Part shown: piece after piece, positions 49,152-60,654 of the stretch
Position numbering within the stretch: position 1 is the stretch's first letter
Layout: every line of letters begins with the position of its first letter
Source of the DNA: Sclerurus mexicanus
Taxonomy: Eukaryota > Chordata > Aves > Passeriformes > Furnariidae
Direction of reading: 5' to 3'
Length of the DNA stretch: 64,000 bases
Assembly (NCBI GenBank): GCA_013396755.1
Contig: VWZF01004937.1
Coordinates: 577,571 to 641,570, forward strand
Translations under genes and position numbers: made by a program
Notes under the pieces: generated by a model
What the model was told of the DNA's origin: nothing
Databases searched by the model: none
Seen by the model: the letters and a program-made list of their open reading frames with translations, nothing else

Positions 49152-50979
49152 CTCAGGAGCAGAGCAGCCTGCTGGGCTTTACCCAGCGTTAGCAAGTGGC
49201 TCAAGGCCTGTTTGGGGAAGCGAAGCTTCTGACGTTGGAGATGAGGGGCAGGAGCTGGACTTGGAAAATGTCTTTCCAATATTTGCAGGCCGGTGGAGGC
49301 CTGGCGTGCTGCCATCTGTTCCCTGCACATCCTGTGTTAAATACTGTCAATATGAGATTATGTTCCAATTACGGTACCAGACTGACTGGTTTAACTCCTA
49401 CCATGAATCTATTTTCCTTTATTACCATGTTCTAACTCTGTGACTGATGTACCAGACACCAAAAGAGATGGGCTCTGCCCAGAGGGCTTTGTCTAACAGG
49501 AACACGCCGGGGGAAGGCAGAACGCGGCAGAAAATGCAGATGAATGAGTAACTCGGCTGAGATTTTCTTTTTAATTTGGGGATTCTTTGCTTGGTTTTGT
49601 GTTTGGCTTCAGCTGCAATATTACTAAATTTGCTTCCTTCAGACGTTGCACAAGAACAGACTTCCAGAGAGACTCAAACAGGGTTAGGCATGTGGCCCTT
49701 TGAAGTGTGCGCGTTGGGGGTGAGTGCTCAGCGTGCACATAGGAATATTGGGGAATAGGAAAGGAGGGATAACCACATTCCAACTCAACAGCAACTCCAG
49801 CTGATGCCACAGCTTGTCCTGGGGAAGTTTAGCCGTGTTTAAAATACAGCAGGTGTCTTTCTGTCAGTGCACTCCTTGCTCATCCTCCCTTGTCCTGCAG
49901 CAGAGATTGCCTGCATCTGTCTGCTCTGTGCTTCAGCTCTGCAATAGTTGTCAGGGATATTAGCATTAAATACTTACTGCCTGGCTTAACTAAGGGGTAA
50001 GATAGGATTTAATTTGTATGGCTGAAATCCAATTATATAATGGAGCCCCTGGGGGAAGCAGTTATACCTGCTGAATCTCTTGGATGAGTAATTGTGCACA
50101 AAGGCTCCTCTCCAGAAGTAGAAACAGATCTGAAATATTTTTTCTTTTCTCTCCTTTTTTTTTTTTCCTGTTGCTGTTACATAATAGGGCTGAGACCCTG
50201 AAAAGAAAAGCCAATGACAACCCAATGCAGTAGAAAGAATTAAAGCATTGCCAGGGGAAAACAAGTTATAATCTGATAAAATCAAGGATCTAACAGGAAG
50301 TCTGCAGCAGCATTAGCTTGGAGGAGCCAAAAGGCAGGGCAGCCAAAGGAAGCTTACTCATCTTTTTGGAAAACAGCACAGAGGCTTTGCTGTCTAACTT
50401 TTCCCCCATTTCTGCCATGAACAGGCAAAGGGAATCCTCTGCTTGCTTTTGTCAAAGCTTGGGAGGTGGGTAGGTATGAAAAAAAGATGAGCAGCCAACT
50501 ACTTTAGATACTTTTAAAAAATGCTGCACTTCAGTACCTTTGAAAATCCCTGCTGCTTATCCTGCGTGTCATCTGCATCCTGATAAGCATCAGAATCAGA
50601 GGTGATGACGAGCAGGACAGGAACAAAAGCACGATGAGGTTCCCAGCGAGGTTTCTGGAAGCAGGCGAGCTTGGAAGGCGTTAATCTCTGGGATAGCACT
50701 GGGGCTTGACAAGTCTCCCATCTGATATCTGCAGCGGCTCCAAACCCCACAAAGGAACACACTCCGGGCTCTCAATGGGACCGGCGGCATCAGCGTGTTG
50801 CCTTTGCACAAGAGCTCTCGAGGGCCGGCGTGCCGGATTTAGTTCTATTTTTAAACAGAGAAAGCAAACTTTTATTCTTTTCTAATGAGTTCTGAGTGGG
50901 GGAAAAAAAAAGAAAACAGTCTCCATTCTCTTTGATTCCGTGGCTACACGGGAACAGATAAAGCCGCTCCCAGCCTGCC
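49152..50979. other. non-coding stretch, nothing recognised
   Basis: Unique-looking sequence with a pyrimidine-rich tract at about 50140-50167. No exon, RNA gene or clear repeat was seen. Confidence 0.45.
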
Positions 50980-51210
50980 AAGGGCAGGGAGCGCACCCCG
51001 CGACGGCTCCGGAGCCCGGTGGGCACAGCACGGGCTCCCCCGAGCACCGGACCCGTTCCCAGCCTGCAGCTCCACCCAGTGGCTCTTTTTTGGCAGGATG
51101 AATCCGTGGGTTCGGGAGCGCTGAAACCTGCGGAGGTGAGCGCTGATGCGCTGGGGCGAGGCGCTGGATTTGGGGAATTGAGGGTGTTTCTGCCTCGAGT
51201 GCTCGCAGAG
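50980..51210. promoter_or_regulatory. small CpG-containing GC-rich block
   Basis: A local rise in CG dinucleotides (GCGCACCCCGCGACGGC, GAGCACCGGACCCG, GAGGTGAGCGCTGATGCGC). Within it, 51098-51136 is bounded by a pyrimidine-rich acceptor (…TCTTTTTTGGCAG) and a donor (GTGAGCG), but 13 codons are too few to call. It may be a weak island or simply a GC-rich patch. Confidence 0.25.
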
Positions 51211-52830
51211 CTCTCAGCCACCCTTTGGATAATGGCAAAAAACCTGCAAAGGGACTTCTAGCGAAAGCAGAAACCCCAGAAATTTTATTACTCCCTTAAT
51301 ACCCCCCCAATCAAAAATGGTAGGGGGAAAAACCAGACACTTCACCTTTTTTAATTCTCTATGAGGAGATTGCAACAGTTGTGCCCAAATTTATTTGTTA
51401 TATGAAGTTAGTAATGAATTACCAGAGCGACTGATTTCTGATTTGTAAGCTCATTTTGAGAAAGAGTGAATCTGAGGGTGAATTGCAGCAAATGTAACTT
51501 GGCAGCTCCCACTGTATTGCTGTGCGTTCCTTCCCGGGTAATTACCAGGACTAACAGGAAGCAAATTTTGATCATTTCTGTCAAGGATGCCGTGCTGAAA
51601 CTTGCCTTTTCCAGGAGTGCTAGGGTGCTTGTAATTAAAATAAGCTTTTAATTGTGCATGTGCACACTTCTACTCTAGGAACAGTGGAGATGGGTTAAGT
51701 ATTCACAGAACACAGAAGTGTGATACCAACAGAGTTAATTTTAGATTTGAACCAGTATTGTAAAAATATCCCATTCCCCCCAGCTCAAGCGAAAACTGAA
51801 ATCTCAGCTGTGCATAATGTAGATTTCCCAGCCTCTCCGTATGTCTTAAAAATAGGGAAGCTGATAAACTGATAGAAACCACAGTTTTGTTGTGAATTTG
51901 CTGGAAGTGCCTGCCCCATCTGTGTTAGGCAAATATCATCTGTGAAATGCTGCTCCCAGATGGACCGTGTAGCTGCAGTGCCACGGAGGGAGCTGAAATG
52001 ACCTCTCCCTCCTGGAGTTCAAGCGTTATTTAGCATAAATGCAGCCCCTCAGGCCTTCACTTGAAGTTGCTGTTTGCCAGCACAGCAGCTGAACATGGGC
52101 TTTAATCTGCTTTGCTTTGCTGCTGGAGTGCTGGGAGGTGGGAATACGTGAACCCCCTTTCAGCTTGCAGACACCAGTTCTCCATCCATACCATCAGGAA
52201 GTAAGTCAGCCTATACCTTGGTTCTTTTTACAGGGGTAATACTTCAAAACAGAGATAATATTCTACATGTTAAAAATAACAGGAAGCATCTTGCAAAAGG
52301 CAGTTCTGGAAAAGAGATTTGTTTTTTTCTGTTTCTTAAACCTTAAAATAGAGCCAGACCTTGCTGGTCTTTTCCTTGTCTTCCCCAAAAGTACCACTGA
52401 AGAGCCTTTAGTTTAATGAGCCAGGTACAGACATCCCACTGACTGTCCAGGACCACGGCTCCTCGGGCTGTGGGACAAAACTGGTTAACTAATTTCACCA
52501 AAAAGGGGTTTGGGGCACCCTCTCTCATCTGAACCTGTCTGTCCTGCTCCCACAAGTGGTGGCACCATGGGAATGAGTGAGACCAGCAAGTCTGTGTGCA
52601 TGTAGCTGCAAGGGGATGCTTTCAAATTCACTCTGGTGTGTCAGAGGACACAAAACAGCTGGGATTTTGGCATGACGGGATAAATTGCAGCCTCAGAGTT
52701 TTGCTCCTCCTGTGTCTCTGTACCAGCATTTGTGTGTTTGCAGAGTTCCTGCCCAAGATCTGTGCGTGTCGAGAAGCTCAGGTGAAACCTGCTGGTGTGA
52801 TAAGCAGTGTCCTTAGCTCAGATGTGCTGT
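51211..52830. other. non-coding stretch, nothing recognised
   Basis: Sequence immediately beyond the C-terminal end of the HSD3B7-like locus on its downstream side. No further exon of that locus and no clear polyadenylation site could be assigned. Confidence 0.4.
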
Positions 52831-53266
52831 TCAGGTCTTTCCATGCAGCCGGGGGGGTTGCACCTTGCCCACAGCTGCTTTGAGCCTCGGGGCAGTTCTG
52901 AGCCTGCTCTCGTTCCACGTGCAGAGGGGTTTGTACCCAAAATGCCTGGAGCCTTTGTCTGGTCGGAGGAGAAGGCGGTGACTACTGTGTTCAGTAAAGG
53001 CAGGTTGAGGAAAGGCTGTGGCTTCCAGAAAGGCGACAAGATGACCCTTGTTGTACCAGGTTGTACCATGAACCACATCTTCCAGCAGAGGGTGTGCGAG
53101 CCCGGTCCCACCGAGGGCTCTGCAGAGGACAGCAGCTGTGCCTCCCTCACCGGGACACCTTCCCTGGTCGGACTCTCATCATGGGAATAGCACACTTGTC
53201 CTGCCAGTGAGCCTGGTTTCAGCTGCAAGTGCCTTGCTGCAAGGACACGCATCCATGCAACATTCC
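52831..53266 (-). pseudogene. HSD3B7: HSD3B7-like exon D (C-terminal exon)
   Basis: The acceptor TTATTTCTCCAG lies just above 53266. The exon opens with GG, completing the split glycine, then reads NVAWMRVLAARHL from 53264 and GQV further on, matching YVGNVAWMHVLAARxL…GGQV of HSD3B7. About 105 codons later a different frame reads DKGSRHFGYKP (52927-52959) and then TWNES, matching the family's DKAQRHFGYxPLFSWED end. The spacing agrees with the normal protein, but the frame change shows at least one indel between. The membrane-anchoring middle is poorly conserved. The 52831 end is the next stop in the last readable frame, so it is approximate. Confidence 0.8.
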
Positions 53267-54169
53267 CTGGAGAAATAAGAGGGGGAGAGAAACAGGTTTC
53301 CCTGTTTGCTGCAGAGAGTGCATCGGATGTGCCAGCTGCAGTGCTGGGAAGCGGGGGAGCACTCACGGTGTGCTCAGCTGCACTGCAGAGACTGAGTAGT
53401 TAGTCCTGGCCTCCAAGGTCCTTTAAACCTTTGGCCTCCCCTGTGAGCTGGACAGTTCATGTGGCCCGTGATCCTGGTTCCTGTGAAGGGGAAGGGCAGT
53501 GTTTTGTGTGAGAGCAGGATGAAGGGGAGGCAGGGCTCAGGGGTTTTATTCCTGGCTCTGCTGTGAGCCTTCGAAGGAGTCACTTGAGTTATCTGGGCCT
53601 GATTCTTCTCTAACAGCGTTTTCAGAATACTGTTATGTGCACTTTTGGGGAAAGACAGGGACGTGTGGTGCTCAGAGAGAACTGAACCCCTGTGTGGTTT
53701 AATGTGGTGTTGTACCCCCCCAAAGGGCATTGAGCACAACAAACTCTTCCGATGGGTTTTGTGAATGGTTTCCTGTGCTTGCTAAAATCATTTGTGTAGT
53801 ACAGCCTTTTCTGAAAGGAGTTTTACAAGTGGTGGTAGTTTAATTTCCTCTAATGAAGAAGAAATTAAGTATCTTTTCAAAGCAAAAGTATTTTTAAAAA
53901 ACAGCCTGAATTTGTCTCTCTGCCTCCCATATATCCTCTGAAACATTTACCACGGGACAAAAAGAAACCCCTTCCCAAGAAAACAGTACCAGTAAGCAGC
54001 TGCCTGAAAAATTCTTTAGCCGGTCCAAGTTTTGTGGTTAGAAAAACATTTCTGCTCATTCACCATGTTCACCTCTCTGTCCTGGACAGTAATGGTTAAG
54101 CTGATGTGTAAAACCCCCTGTGAGTAAAGCAGCCTGGTAGCACCACATGCAAAGGGAGCAGTCCCTCAC

Positions 54170-54334
54170 CCACATAGAGGGGTGATTGTGCTCCGTGTCT
54201 TCAGGCTCCAGGTAGTTCAGAATGCCATTCCTGGCCTTGGCACCTAAGGAGAGCTCCTGGAGAAACGCTGCCCCCTCCCCATTCGTGGTGTTGGCAGGGA
54301 TGATGCACGTTGAGAGGTTATCACCATTGCTCAG
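54170..54334 (-). pseudogene. HSD3B7: HSD3B7-like exon C (substrate-side segment)
   Basis: A 165-bp exon with acceptor CCCTGATTTTCCAG above 54334 and donor GTGAGG from 54169. It reads LSNGDNLSTCIIP, then NGEG, ARNGIL and EPEDTEH, and then in a shifted frame ends LYV plus one base of a split glycine. The family pattern here is TCALRPxxIYGEG…NGIL…EH…VYVG. TC, GEG, NGIL, EH and YVG survive, but the RP and IY positions do not. One base is missing between about 54177 and 54190. The end phase matches exon D. Confidence 0.82.
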
Positions 54335-54785
54335 CTGGAAAATCAGGGAGAGGTGTCAGTGAGTGATGGCTTCAGAGAGGAAATCCTTCCACAGTGATAC
54401 TGGGTTTGCCAGATTAAACCAAAGCCTGGGAATGTTGGCCTGGAGGAGTCTCCGTTTGCAGAGGTTGTACTTTTACGTGGTATGAGCTCAGTGAACCTGG
54501 TGTCTTCAACCCTAATTCAGCACAACTCTTCCCAAATCACACTCCTGCCAGAGCTAAAGCACAGGCTCAAAGGGGAACATCCTTTGATCCTGCAGGAGTT
54601 TCCTGCTTCCTACTGATGCGGGAATATTGGACTTTGGGAAGTTTAGGACGATGTGGTTTATGGATCAAATCAAGGCAGCAGTTGGATACACACTTAGGTA
54701 GGAGCTGTGGGGTCTTTCTTACCATCTCCCTCCTTTCCCCCATCCTGTGCTGTAATTCCAGGGGTGCTGCCCCTGGATTTGGTAC

Positions 54786-54884
54786 CTTTTTTTTGTTGGC
54801 TTCGAGCACAATTTTTCTGCCCTGGCTTTTGTCTTCCCATAAGGCAGCTCCACTTCCCCAGTGTCCTCAGTGTCCTCATTTCCT
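54786..54884 (-). pseudogene. HSD3B7: HSD3B7-like exon B (YxxxK catalytic segment)
   Basis: A 99-bp exon between a CCGTTCCAG acceptor and an AAG/GTACC donor. After one base completing the arginine it reads GNEDTEDTGEVELPYGKTKA, then RAEK, in one frame and VLEANKKK in the next. The Y and K of YGKTK fit the SDR catalytic YxxxK. Human-type HSD3B7 has 33 codons here, which needs 100 bases with the split codon; this exon gives one base fewer. The loss falls at the T5 run at 54812-54816 (A5 on the coding strand), where a homopolymer sequencing error is also possible. Confidence 0.82.
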
Positions 54885-57800
54885 CTGGAACGGATTGGGA
54901 GAGTCGGTGAGCGACCAGGGAGGGGAGTGCAGGGTTTGGAGACATCGGGCACAGCGTGGTTTACTCTGCAGCCCCTGCTCCCCTGGGAATGCTGCCGACT
55001 GCCAGCTGTGGGAATCTGAGATCCCTGCTGCTCTTTGCACAGACAAGGCCCCAAGAAACACCAGGTGGTTCGTGGGGTTGGCAGGCAGGCTTGCATGAGG
55101 GCAGTGGTTGGATCTCTGAGAGCTGGATTTGGTTTTCTCTTATTGTGTGATTGAGGCAAATAATATTCCAGCAGGCAAATTAGAAGGCGATAGAGTGACA
55201 TTTTTAAGCCACTCACAGAAGCTGAACAAGGTGAAAAGAGCACAAGAAGATGAAGGGCAGGAAAAATGAGAGCAATTCTAGTTCATTTTTTTCATTAGAG
55301 GCAGAGAAAAGCCTCTCATGAGCCATAAACTAAAAGGGGAAGGTACTGCTTAATTTTCTCATGGAGTTGATTAAAGTTGGGAGGCATTTGCTGGGGCTGT
55401 GATAGAGCTGCTGGTGATCTGGAAGCCCTGCAATCAGCAGGTCTGTGCTGGGACTGTGCCTTCGTCTCCCCTAACAAATGAAGTTTGAGGGGAAGGCAAA
55501 GCAGTGGTCCCACAATTAAGGGCAGGCAGAGCACCAGCCATGCTGGGGGCACTGGGTTGTGGCTGGGGAAGACAACCTGCTCCTCAGCCTCCTCCCTCAC
55601 AGCTGCAGAGGGGAAACCTGGGGGATCTAATGGAACTGGCCTCACAGGGCCCCACATCATTCCAAGGACAAACGAGAGCAGTTCTGTTCCTCACCAGGGC
55701 GCAGGGGATTTCTCCCCGTGGTTCTGGATCAGCTCAGTTCATCACAGGATCTGGTTAAGCAGATCCAGTGGGCTCTGGAGGAGCTGGGGAGGGAAGAAAC
55801 CTTGTTTGAAGCATTGAGGAGGACCATCCATGAACACCCTGTGGCACTTGCTCCCCTGCTGCCGTGACTGGCACGGACCAGCTCCCTCTCCCTCTGCATG
55901 CTGCAGGAGACTTTCCTCCCATTTTTAAATTAATTAACTCTATATTTTGCTCTCCTAGAGGAATCCACCCCAGGCAAACCTGGGACTCTGCCAGGTATGG
56001 GGGGCCCATGGAAGGCAGTGAGGGATTATCCTGCTCAGTTGGCAGCTGGGACTCAGATGCATCTCTTGGAAGGGTTAAGAGCCCTGTGACAGCTCACACA
56101 GCAGATCTGCAGCAGAGGGGCTTTTGACAAACTCTGGGCCCTGGGAGAGCGAGCTCTGACTCAGGCTCCCTGTTCGACCTTGGGCAACTTGCTTTCTCCT
56201 TCCTCTGCTCAGATCTCCACATGTGAAACACGGATAATGCTGTCGCCTTGCCCGTTCAGCAGTCTGGTGTGTTGTGTGCCAGATAGCCCAGCTGAGATCA
56301 GGGTCTTCCTGTGCCACGGCAACAGAAATAAATCAGGAGCATCACAAATGCAGCCTCCTCGCACACCCTGGGCTTTTATCACAAAACCCTCCTCCCTTTC
56401 CTGTGTTTGTGGGTGATGAGCCAAACCCAAAAACAGGCAAGACAAAAGATCGATCGTGCAAGGTTTGTTGCAAGCCCGGGAGAGGCCCAGGACAACTGGG
56501 GGAGAATGATCTAGGTCTAGAAGTTCTAGTTTTAATTGCTTTCTCTTTTTTTCCTCTTTTTTCTTTTTTTCCCCCCAAACCTAAAATTATTTTTATTTTG
56601 CCTTGCAAAGCCTTTAACAAGCAGCAGCTTCACAAAGGGGCAAACCTGCCTGCTGCGCCCGGGCTGCAGTGCCTCCCCCCAGCCCTCTGAAGCTCGGTGG
56701 TAACAAAGAGCTCAGCATAATGCTCTTGCTTTTCAAAACGATCACAGATAGCTGAACGCTAATCAGAGCCGAGCAGCATTGTCAGAAGGTATCTCCTTCC
56801 ACAGCAGTGGCTGTCTCCCAGGCATTGAGACTGACAGAGGCGTTTTCTATTCTTGTCGGATGCTGAGGTGTGAGCATTAGCCCTGCACCCATCGCCCTGG
56901 CCAGAGACTCAGTGCGCTTTGTCTGCGTCGACTCCCCGGCACGTCAGAGCGAGTTAAATAAATGGCACGAGGGATGATGGAGAAGGGGGACAGAGGAAAA
57001 GGATCCTGGACTGTGAGGGAGAGGGCAGAACAGGCTGGGTGGGGATGGGGGAGATGAGAGGAGGAGGAAGGGGAAAGGTGTGTCACCTGTGCTTTCAGTG
57101 TGGGAAACAGAGCCACATTTCCTGGCCTTCCAGTCACCCCTGGGCTCCCTGCTGAGACAGGAGGTGTAAGCTTTCACTGGGGGCTAGCCCTTCTCTCCTT
57201 ACGGAATTCCCTTAGTTTAAAATCAAAGTCATTGGAGAATGAAGACCATCCTCTTGAGCTTCCTCCCAGCTTAATGGGAGAACCCGAATGTGTTGTGTAA
57301 GATGACTCTGGGGCTCTGGGTGTGCTCTTATTTGCAGCTGGGGTGGGGAGGGAGTGGGAGTTGGTGGGCACAGGATGTCCGTGTGTAGCTCCATGAGCAT
57401 CAGCACAGATGGGTTTTATTTGCCCCTGTTGGTGCCATCATTACAGGCCACAGGACTCGCTCTCAGGCGAGATCTGGGCTCTGTTTTTCAAGACATCCTT
57501 TCACATCTATTTCTTAAGTCTCAGGACTAAAATACTGACAAGGATGCGCCTGTACCTACATTAATTTTCAGAAATGATTTGGATATGCTAATGAACAAAT
57601 TCCATGGCTTTGCAGTGGCACGGAGCCTCCAGTGCCCACGGTCCCAGCTGGACTGAGCTTTGTTGCTCTCAGAATTTATTTTTTTCACAAGCCAGACATT
57701 TATCCTACAGAGTTGGGTGCAGGGCTATAGGTATGGGCGCTGACTGGAGATGCAGCTGGGCCATACAGCTCTCACCCAGCTCCCTCAGCCAGCTGGCCAG

Positions 57801-57996
57801 GCTTGGGTCGGGCAGAGGTGGCTCCTGACAGGGAAGAGCAGCAAGGAAGGATTTTTAAGAAAGAGAAGAGGAACAGACAGGAAGGGGAACGTGCATCTTC
57901 TCCTTTGTAGGCACAGCTAAAATCTCCAAGCAGTTGCAGTTTTGTTGCTGTGTAGCTGGAAGTCCAGAGGGATGGAGAAGACTTGCTGAGCCTCAC
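54885..57996. other. 3.1-kb intron of the HSD3B7-like locus
   Basis: Bounded by the exon A donor and the exon B acceptor on the minus strand. It holds the pyrimidine tract at 56540-56600 and no recognised repeat or further exon. Confidence 0.6.
56540..56600. repeat. pyrimidine tract
   Basis: About 60 bp that is almost entirely T and C (CTTTTTTTCCTC, CTTTTTTCCCCCC), inside the large intron between exons A and B of the HSD3B7-like locus. No function assigned. Confidence 0.6.
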
Positions 57997-58105
57997 CTGA
58001 GCATGGGCTCCCCGAAGGTGCTGGGTCCCACCACAGCAGTGGAGCTGGTGTGGACCACGGACGGAGTGTCCAGGGCACAGCAGGCCCTTAGCACATTTTC
58101 AGTCC
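57997..58105 (-). pseudogene. HSD3B7: HSD3B7-like exon A (Rossmann-fold middle, catalytic Ser region)
   Basis: A 109-bp exon. The acceptor is a pyrimidine-rich tract ending CCCACAG just above 58105; the donor is CTCAG/GTGAGG at 57996. It starts with GG, completing a glycine codon split by the intron, then reads TENVLRACCALDTPSVVHTSS, with the family TSS segment, followed by TAVVGPSTFGEPMLR. Family members have GTxNVxEAC…VYTSSxEVxGP…GxPxxxG at this place. It ends with two bases of an arginine codon that exon B completes. No stop or frameshift was seen inside. Confidence 0.85.
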
Positions 58106-60654
58106 CTGTGGGGCAGATCAGGAAGGACAGGTATCAACCACCTTGGCTTGGTTTCTGTTTGCGCAACTCAAAAGACATTTCCAGGCTTGGGATGCTGACT
58201 TGGAATAGATCCATTGCTTTTATGGCTGGAAAGATGTAAAGCCACAGGTCAGGGCTGCAGTTCCTCAGGTGTGTTTGCACAGGAATGGGTGGTTTATAAC
58301 ATGAGGGTAGCAGTTCCACCTATAGCTATGGTGTGACAACTCCTATGGCCACTGGCAACTGGCTTAACTTGGACTTTGTAGTTGTAACAAAAAGGAAGTG
58401 ACATCTTGGCAGAGCAAAACTTCATGTTTTCCATCTTTTTCTGATTTGTGCCCAGACTGTTGGTGAATTGCAGCCTTCTGGCAAAAGGATCAGTGCTTTG
58501 GTTGCTTGTATGGCTCTACAGGAGTCCTGCAGGGCGCTATAGGGTGAAACCATTGCAACAGTCTCTTGATAGCTGCAGAATTTTAACTAAAATAGTGGGG
58601 GCAGCTTACAAGTTCACATGGAAGATGTATTAGTGGTTTGGTTTAAGGGGAGTTGTTCTGGCTGAACTTGTGGGTCAGGTGTGTGGCTTTAGTTTGGTTG
58701 GTTTGGGGCGTTTTGTGGATTCAAATATTTATGACTCTTCCAGGAGTGGTTTTTGCCCTCATTCTGATTTTGATTCAAGTTGATCTGTGAGAATCTCAAT
58801 GACAAAGCATAGCCATGGCTGCATTGAAGGCCTGCAAACCTGGTAAGGCAGATCTTAAAGGACGCAGCTCATTGGTTTGGTTTCCAGAAACCTCCACACT
58901 ACTTCTACCTGTCCCCAAGCCTGCCTGCAGATCTTGTGTGGGAGGGCTCGTGATTTCTGCTCTCTTTGTTGACAAGGGCATAATCTGAAATTACCAAGGA
59001 AATCCTGAGTTTAGGATAATTTCAGAGGGCCTGAATCAATATGAAGTCGTGGCGCAAAAGAATCAATGAATTTCTCCACGAGCCTATTACAATATGTAAA
59101 GTTAACTGAGAACCCCTGCTGAGAAACATCACTGGGAACAGCTGAGCTAAAATCCATTCATTAAAAAGCCTTTAAGTGACTAGATGGAAAAGATAATTCT
59201 TGTAGAAGGGAACTCTTCAGTCTGGTCAACAAGACTGTAACAGGGTTGGCAGCCTGGTTGAAACAGAGGAGAAAATCAAAGCAGAAGGTGTCAGTTTTTG
59301 CCAGAAATGGGAAATATCCACAGCCACACGAGCTCCTCAGCATTGGTGTGGCTTGCTGAAAGACATGATACACAGCCCGTTCACTTCACCCTTAATTCCA
59401 GGCAACAAGTCTTTTGAAAAGGATTGGTCCAATTTAGCCACAAAATGTTGGTTTTAAGGCAATAATTGGATGAGTTTCTGTGGCCTGAATTGCACAGAGG
59501 AGCCAGCTAGAGGATTATATGCTTGACCTGTTCTGACCCTGTTTTTTTCCATGAAGTCTCCAACGGGTTTCAAATACCATTTTGATTCTTTTATCTGCTA
59601 TGATTTTGATAGGAAACTTTAGGCTGATCTCTCAGTTTGGGATTTTGAGAAGACCCGGTGAGGGCAGCAGCTTTGTTTTAGGGACATCTCCGTGAAGCCA
59701 CCCAGGGGGAGGCAGAAATGCAGGACAGGCTCTTGTTAAGCCACCCCAAACTGTGCTCCTCAAGGAGACAGTGACACTGGAAGACCTTTGCACGTGTGGC
59801 TTTCTGGGAATGTCACAAACACCTGCAAGAGGGGTGGTTTGCTGAAGAGGGGAGTTGCCCAGTGCTCAGTGCTCTCTAAAACCCTCCCTGTGCTGGAGGA
59901 CCTTGCTCACAGCAAGCACAGTGAAGGGGAAGATCTCACAAAGCCATTACAAGGCAGTGGGAAGCCTCAGGCTCCGAATGTTCTCAGCACACAGAGAGCA
60001 CAATACAGGCTCTTAAAAGCTTCTGGTTTGGAAAACAACTACAGCAATGAAAAGAAGGAATTGAAATGTTACCTTTGGATGTATCAGCAAATAGTAGAAG
60101 CCCTAAGCAGTAACCGAGATTGAGATATACATATTAAAAAACTACAAAATTCCTCCCTTTTGGTTAATGACTGTTTTAGTAGCTAACAGCCTGAGGTGCC
60201 ATTGGAATTGCTGCTGTAATGGGGATTTCATTGTTTTTATAGCCTGTGCTTCTTTCCTAGATTTATGAACAAATTTTCTTGAAGCAGATTTAGCACTGGA
60301 CATGAAACTGGCTCTTGGTGGTCAGAAGAAAGGTGTGGAGCTCTCACTTTTATACTTGGCTTGCAGATACATGATAGTTGGGAACTCTAATTCAAATAAC
60401 AGCCCTCCCTTCTAGTGGGTGCACTTCAATGGGCACAGCCTTGTGCTGGTTTGTTTAAGGCTTCTTTGCCTGCTGGAAATCCCTGGGAAGACACCTAGAA
60501 CAGGGTTTGACTTGTAATTGCTGTCCTTGTCACATCCTAAAGAGCTTCTTACTACTGTGGGCATGTTCTGAGTCAGCTCAGTACTGTAAGGGAAAGTTAC
60601 ACTGGACCAGAAGGGCTGAGCCCAGAGCTGATGTTCTGAGATGAATTCCGTGGA
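58106..60654. other. non-coding stretch upstream of HSD3B7-like exon A
   Basis: The exon that should precede exon A on the minus strand (ending in the VNVxG-type peptide, phase 1) was looked for and not found. A 111-codon plus-strand frame at 59788-60123 resembles no known family and has no splice context. Confidence 0.45.

Larger units (their letters stand above)
52831..58105 (-). pseudogene. HSD3B7: HSD3B7-like 3-beta-hydroxysteroid dehydrogenase, intron-containing, frame-disrupted
   Basis: Four minus-strand exons, 57997-58105 (A), 54786-54884 (B), 54170-54334 (C) and 52831-53266 (D), follow the middle and C-terminal half of the 3-beta-HSD/SDR family. All internal boundaries have AG acceptors and GT donors, and the phases agree across each intron. 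HSD3B7 oxidises and isomerises C27 sterols in bile-acid synthesis at the ER membrane. The type 7 assignment rests on NVAWMRVLAAR, GNED and VLEAN, and on introns where, as I recall, steroidogenic HSD3B1/2 has one large exon. Catalytic-type residues remain readable: TSS in A and YGKTK (YxxxK) in B. B and C each lack one base, D shifts frame, and C has lost the conserved ALRPxxIYGEG stretch except GEG. The N-terminal NAD-binding exons were not found up to 64000. Because introns are kept it is not a retrocopy. It is a unitary or duplicated pseudogene, or less likely a live gene with assembly errors. Confidence 0.82.

Noticed and set aside
48095..49443. Three 365-403-codon frames
   Set aside because: They consist almost entirely of the N gap plus the minisatellite.
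54719..55243. 174-codon minus-strand frame taken as a whole
   Set aside because: Only the 99 bp of exon B inside it (54786-54884) belongs to the HSD3B7-like locus; the rest of the frame is intron.
59788..60123. 111-codon plus-strand frame
   Set aside because: No recognisable family, no acceptor or donor fit, and opposite in strand to the only gene nearby.
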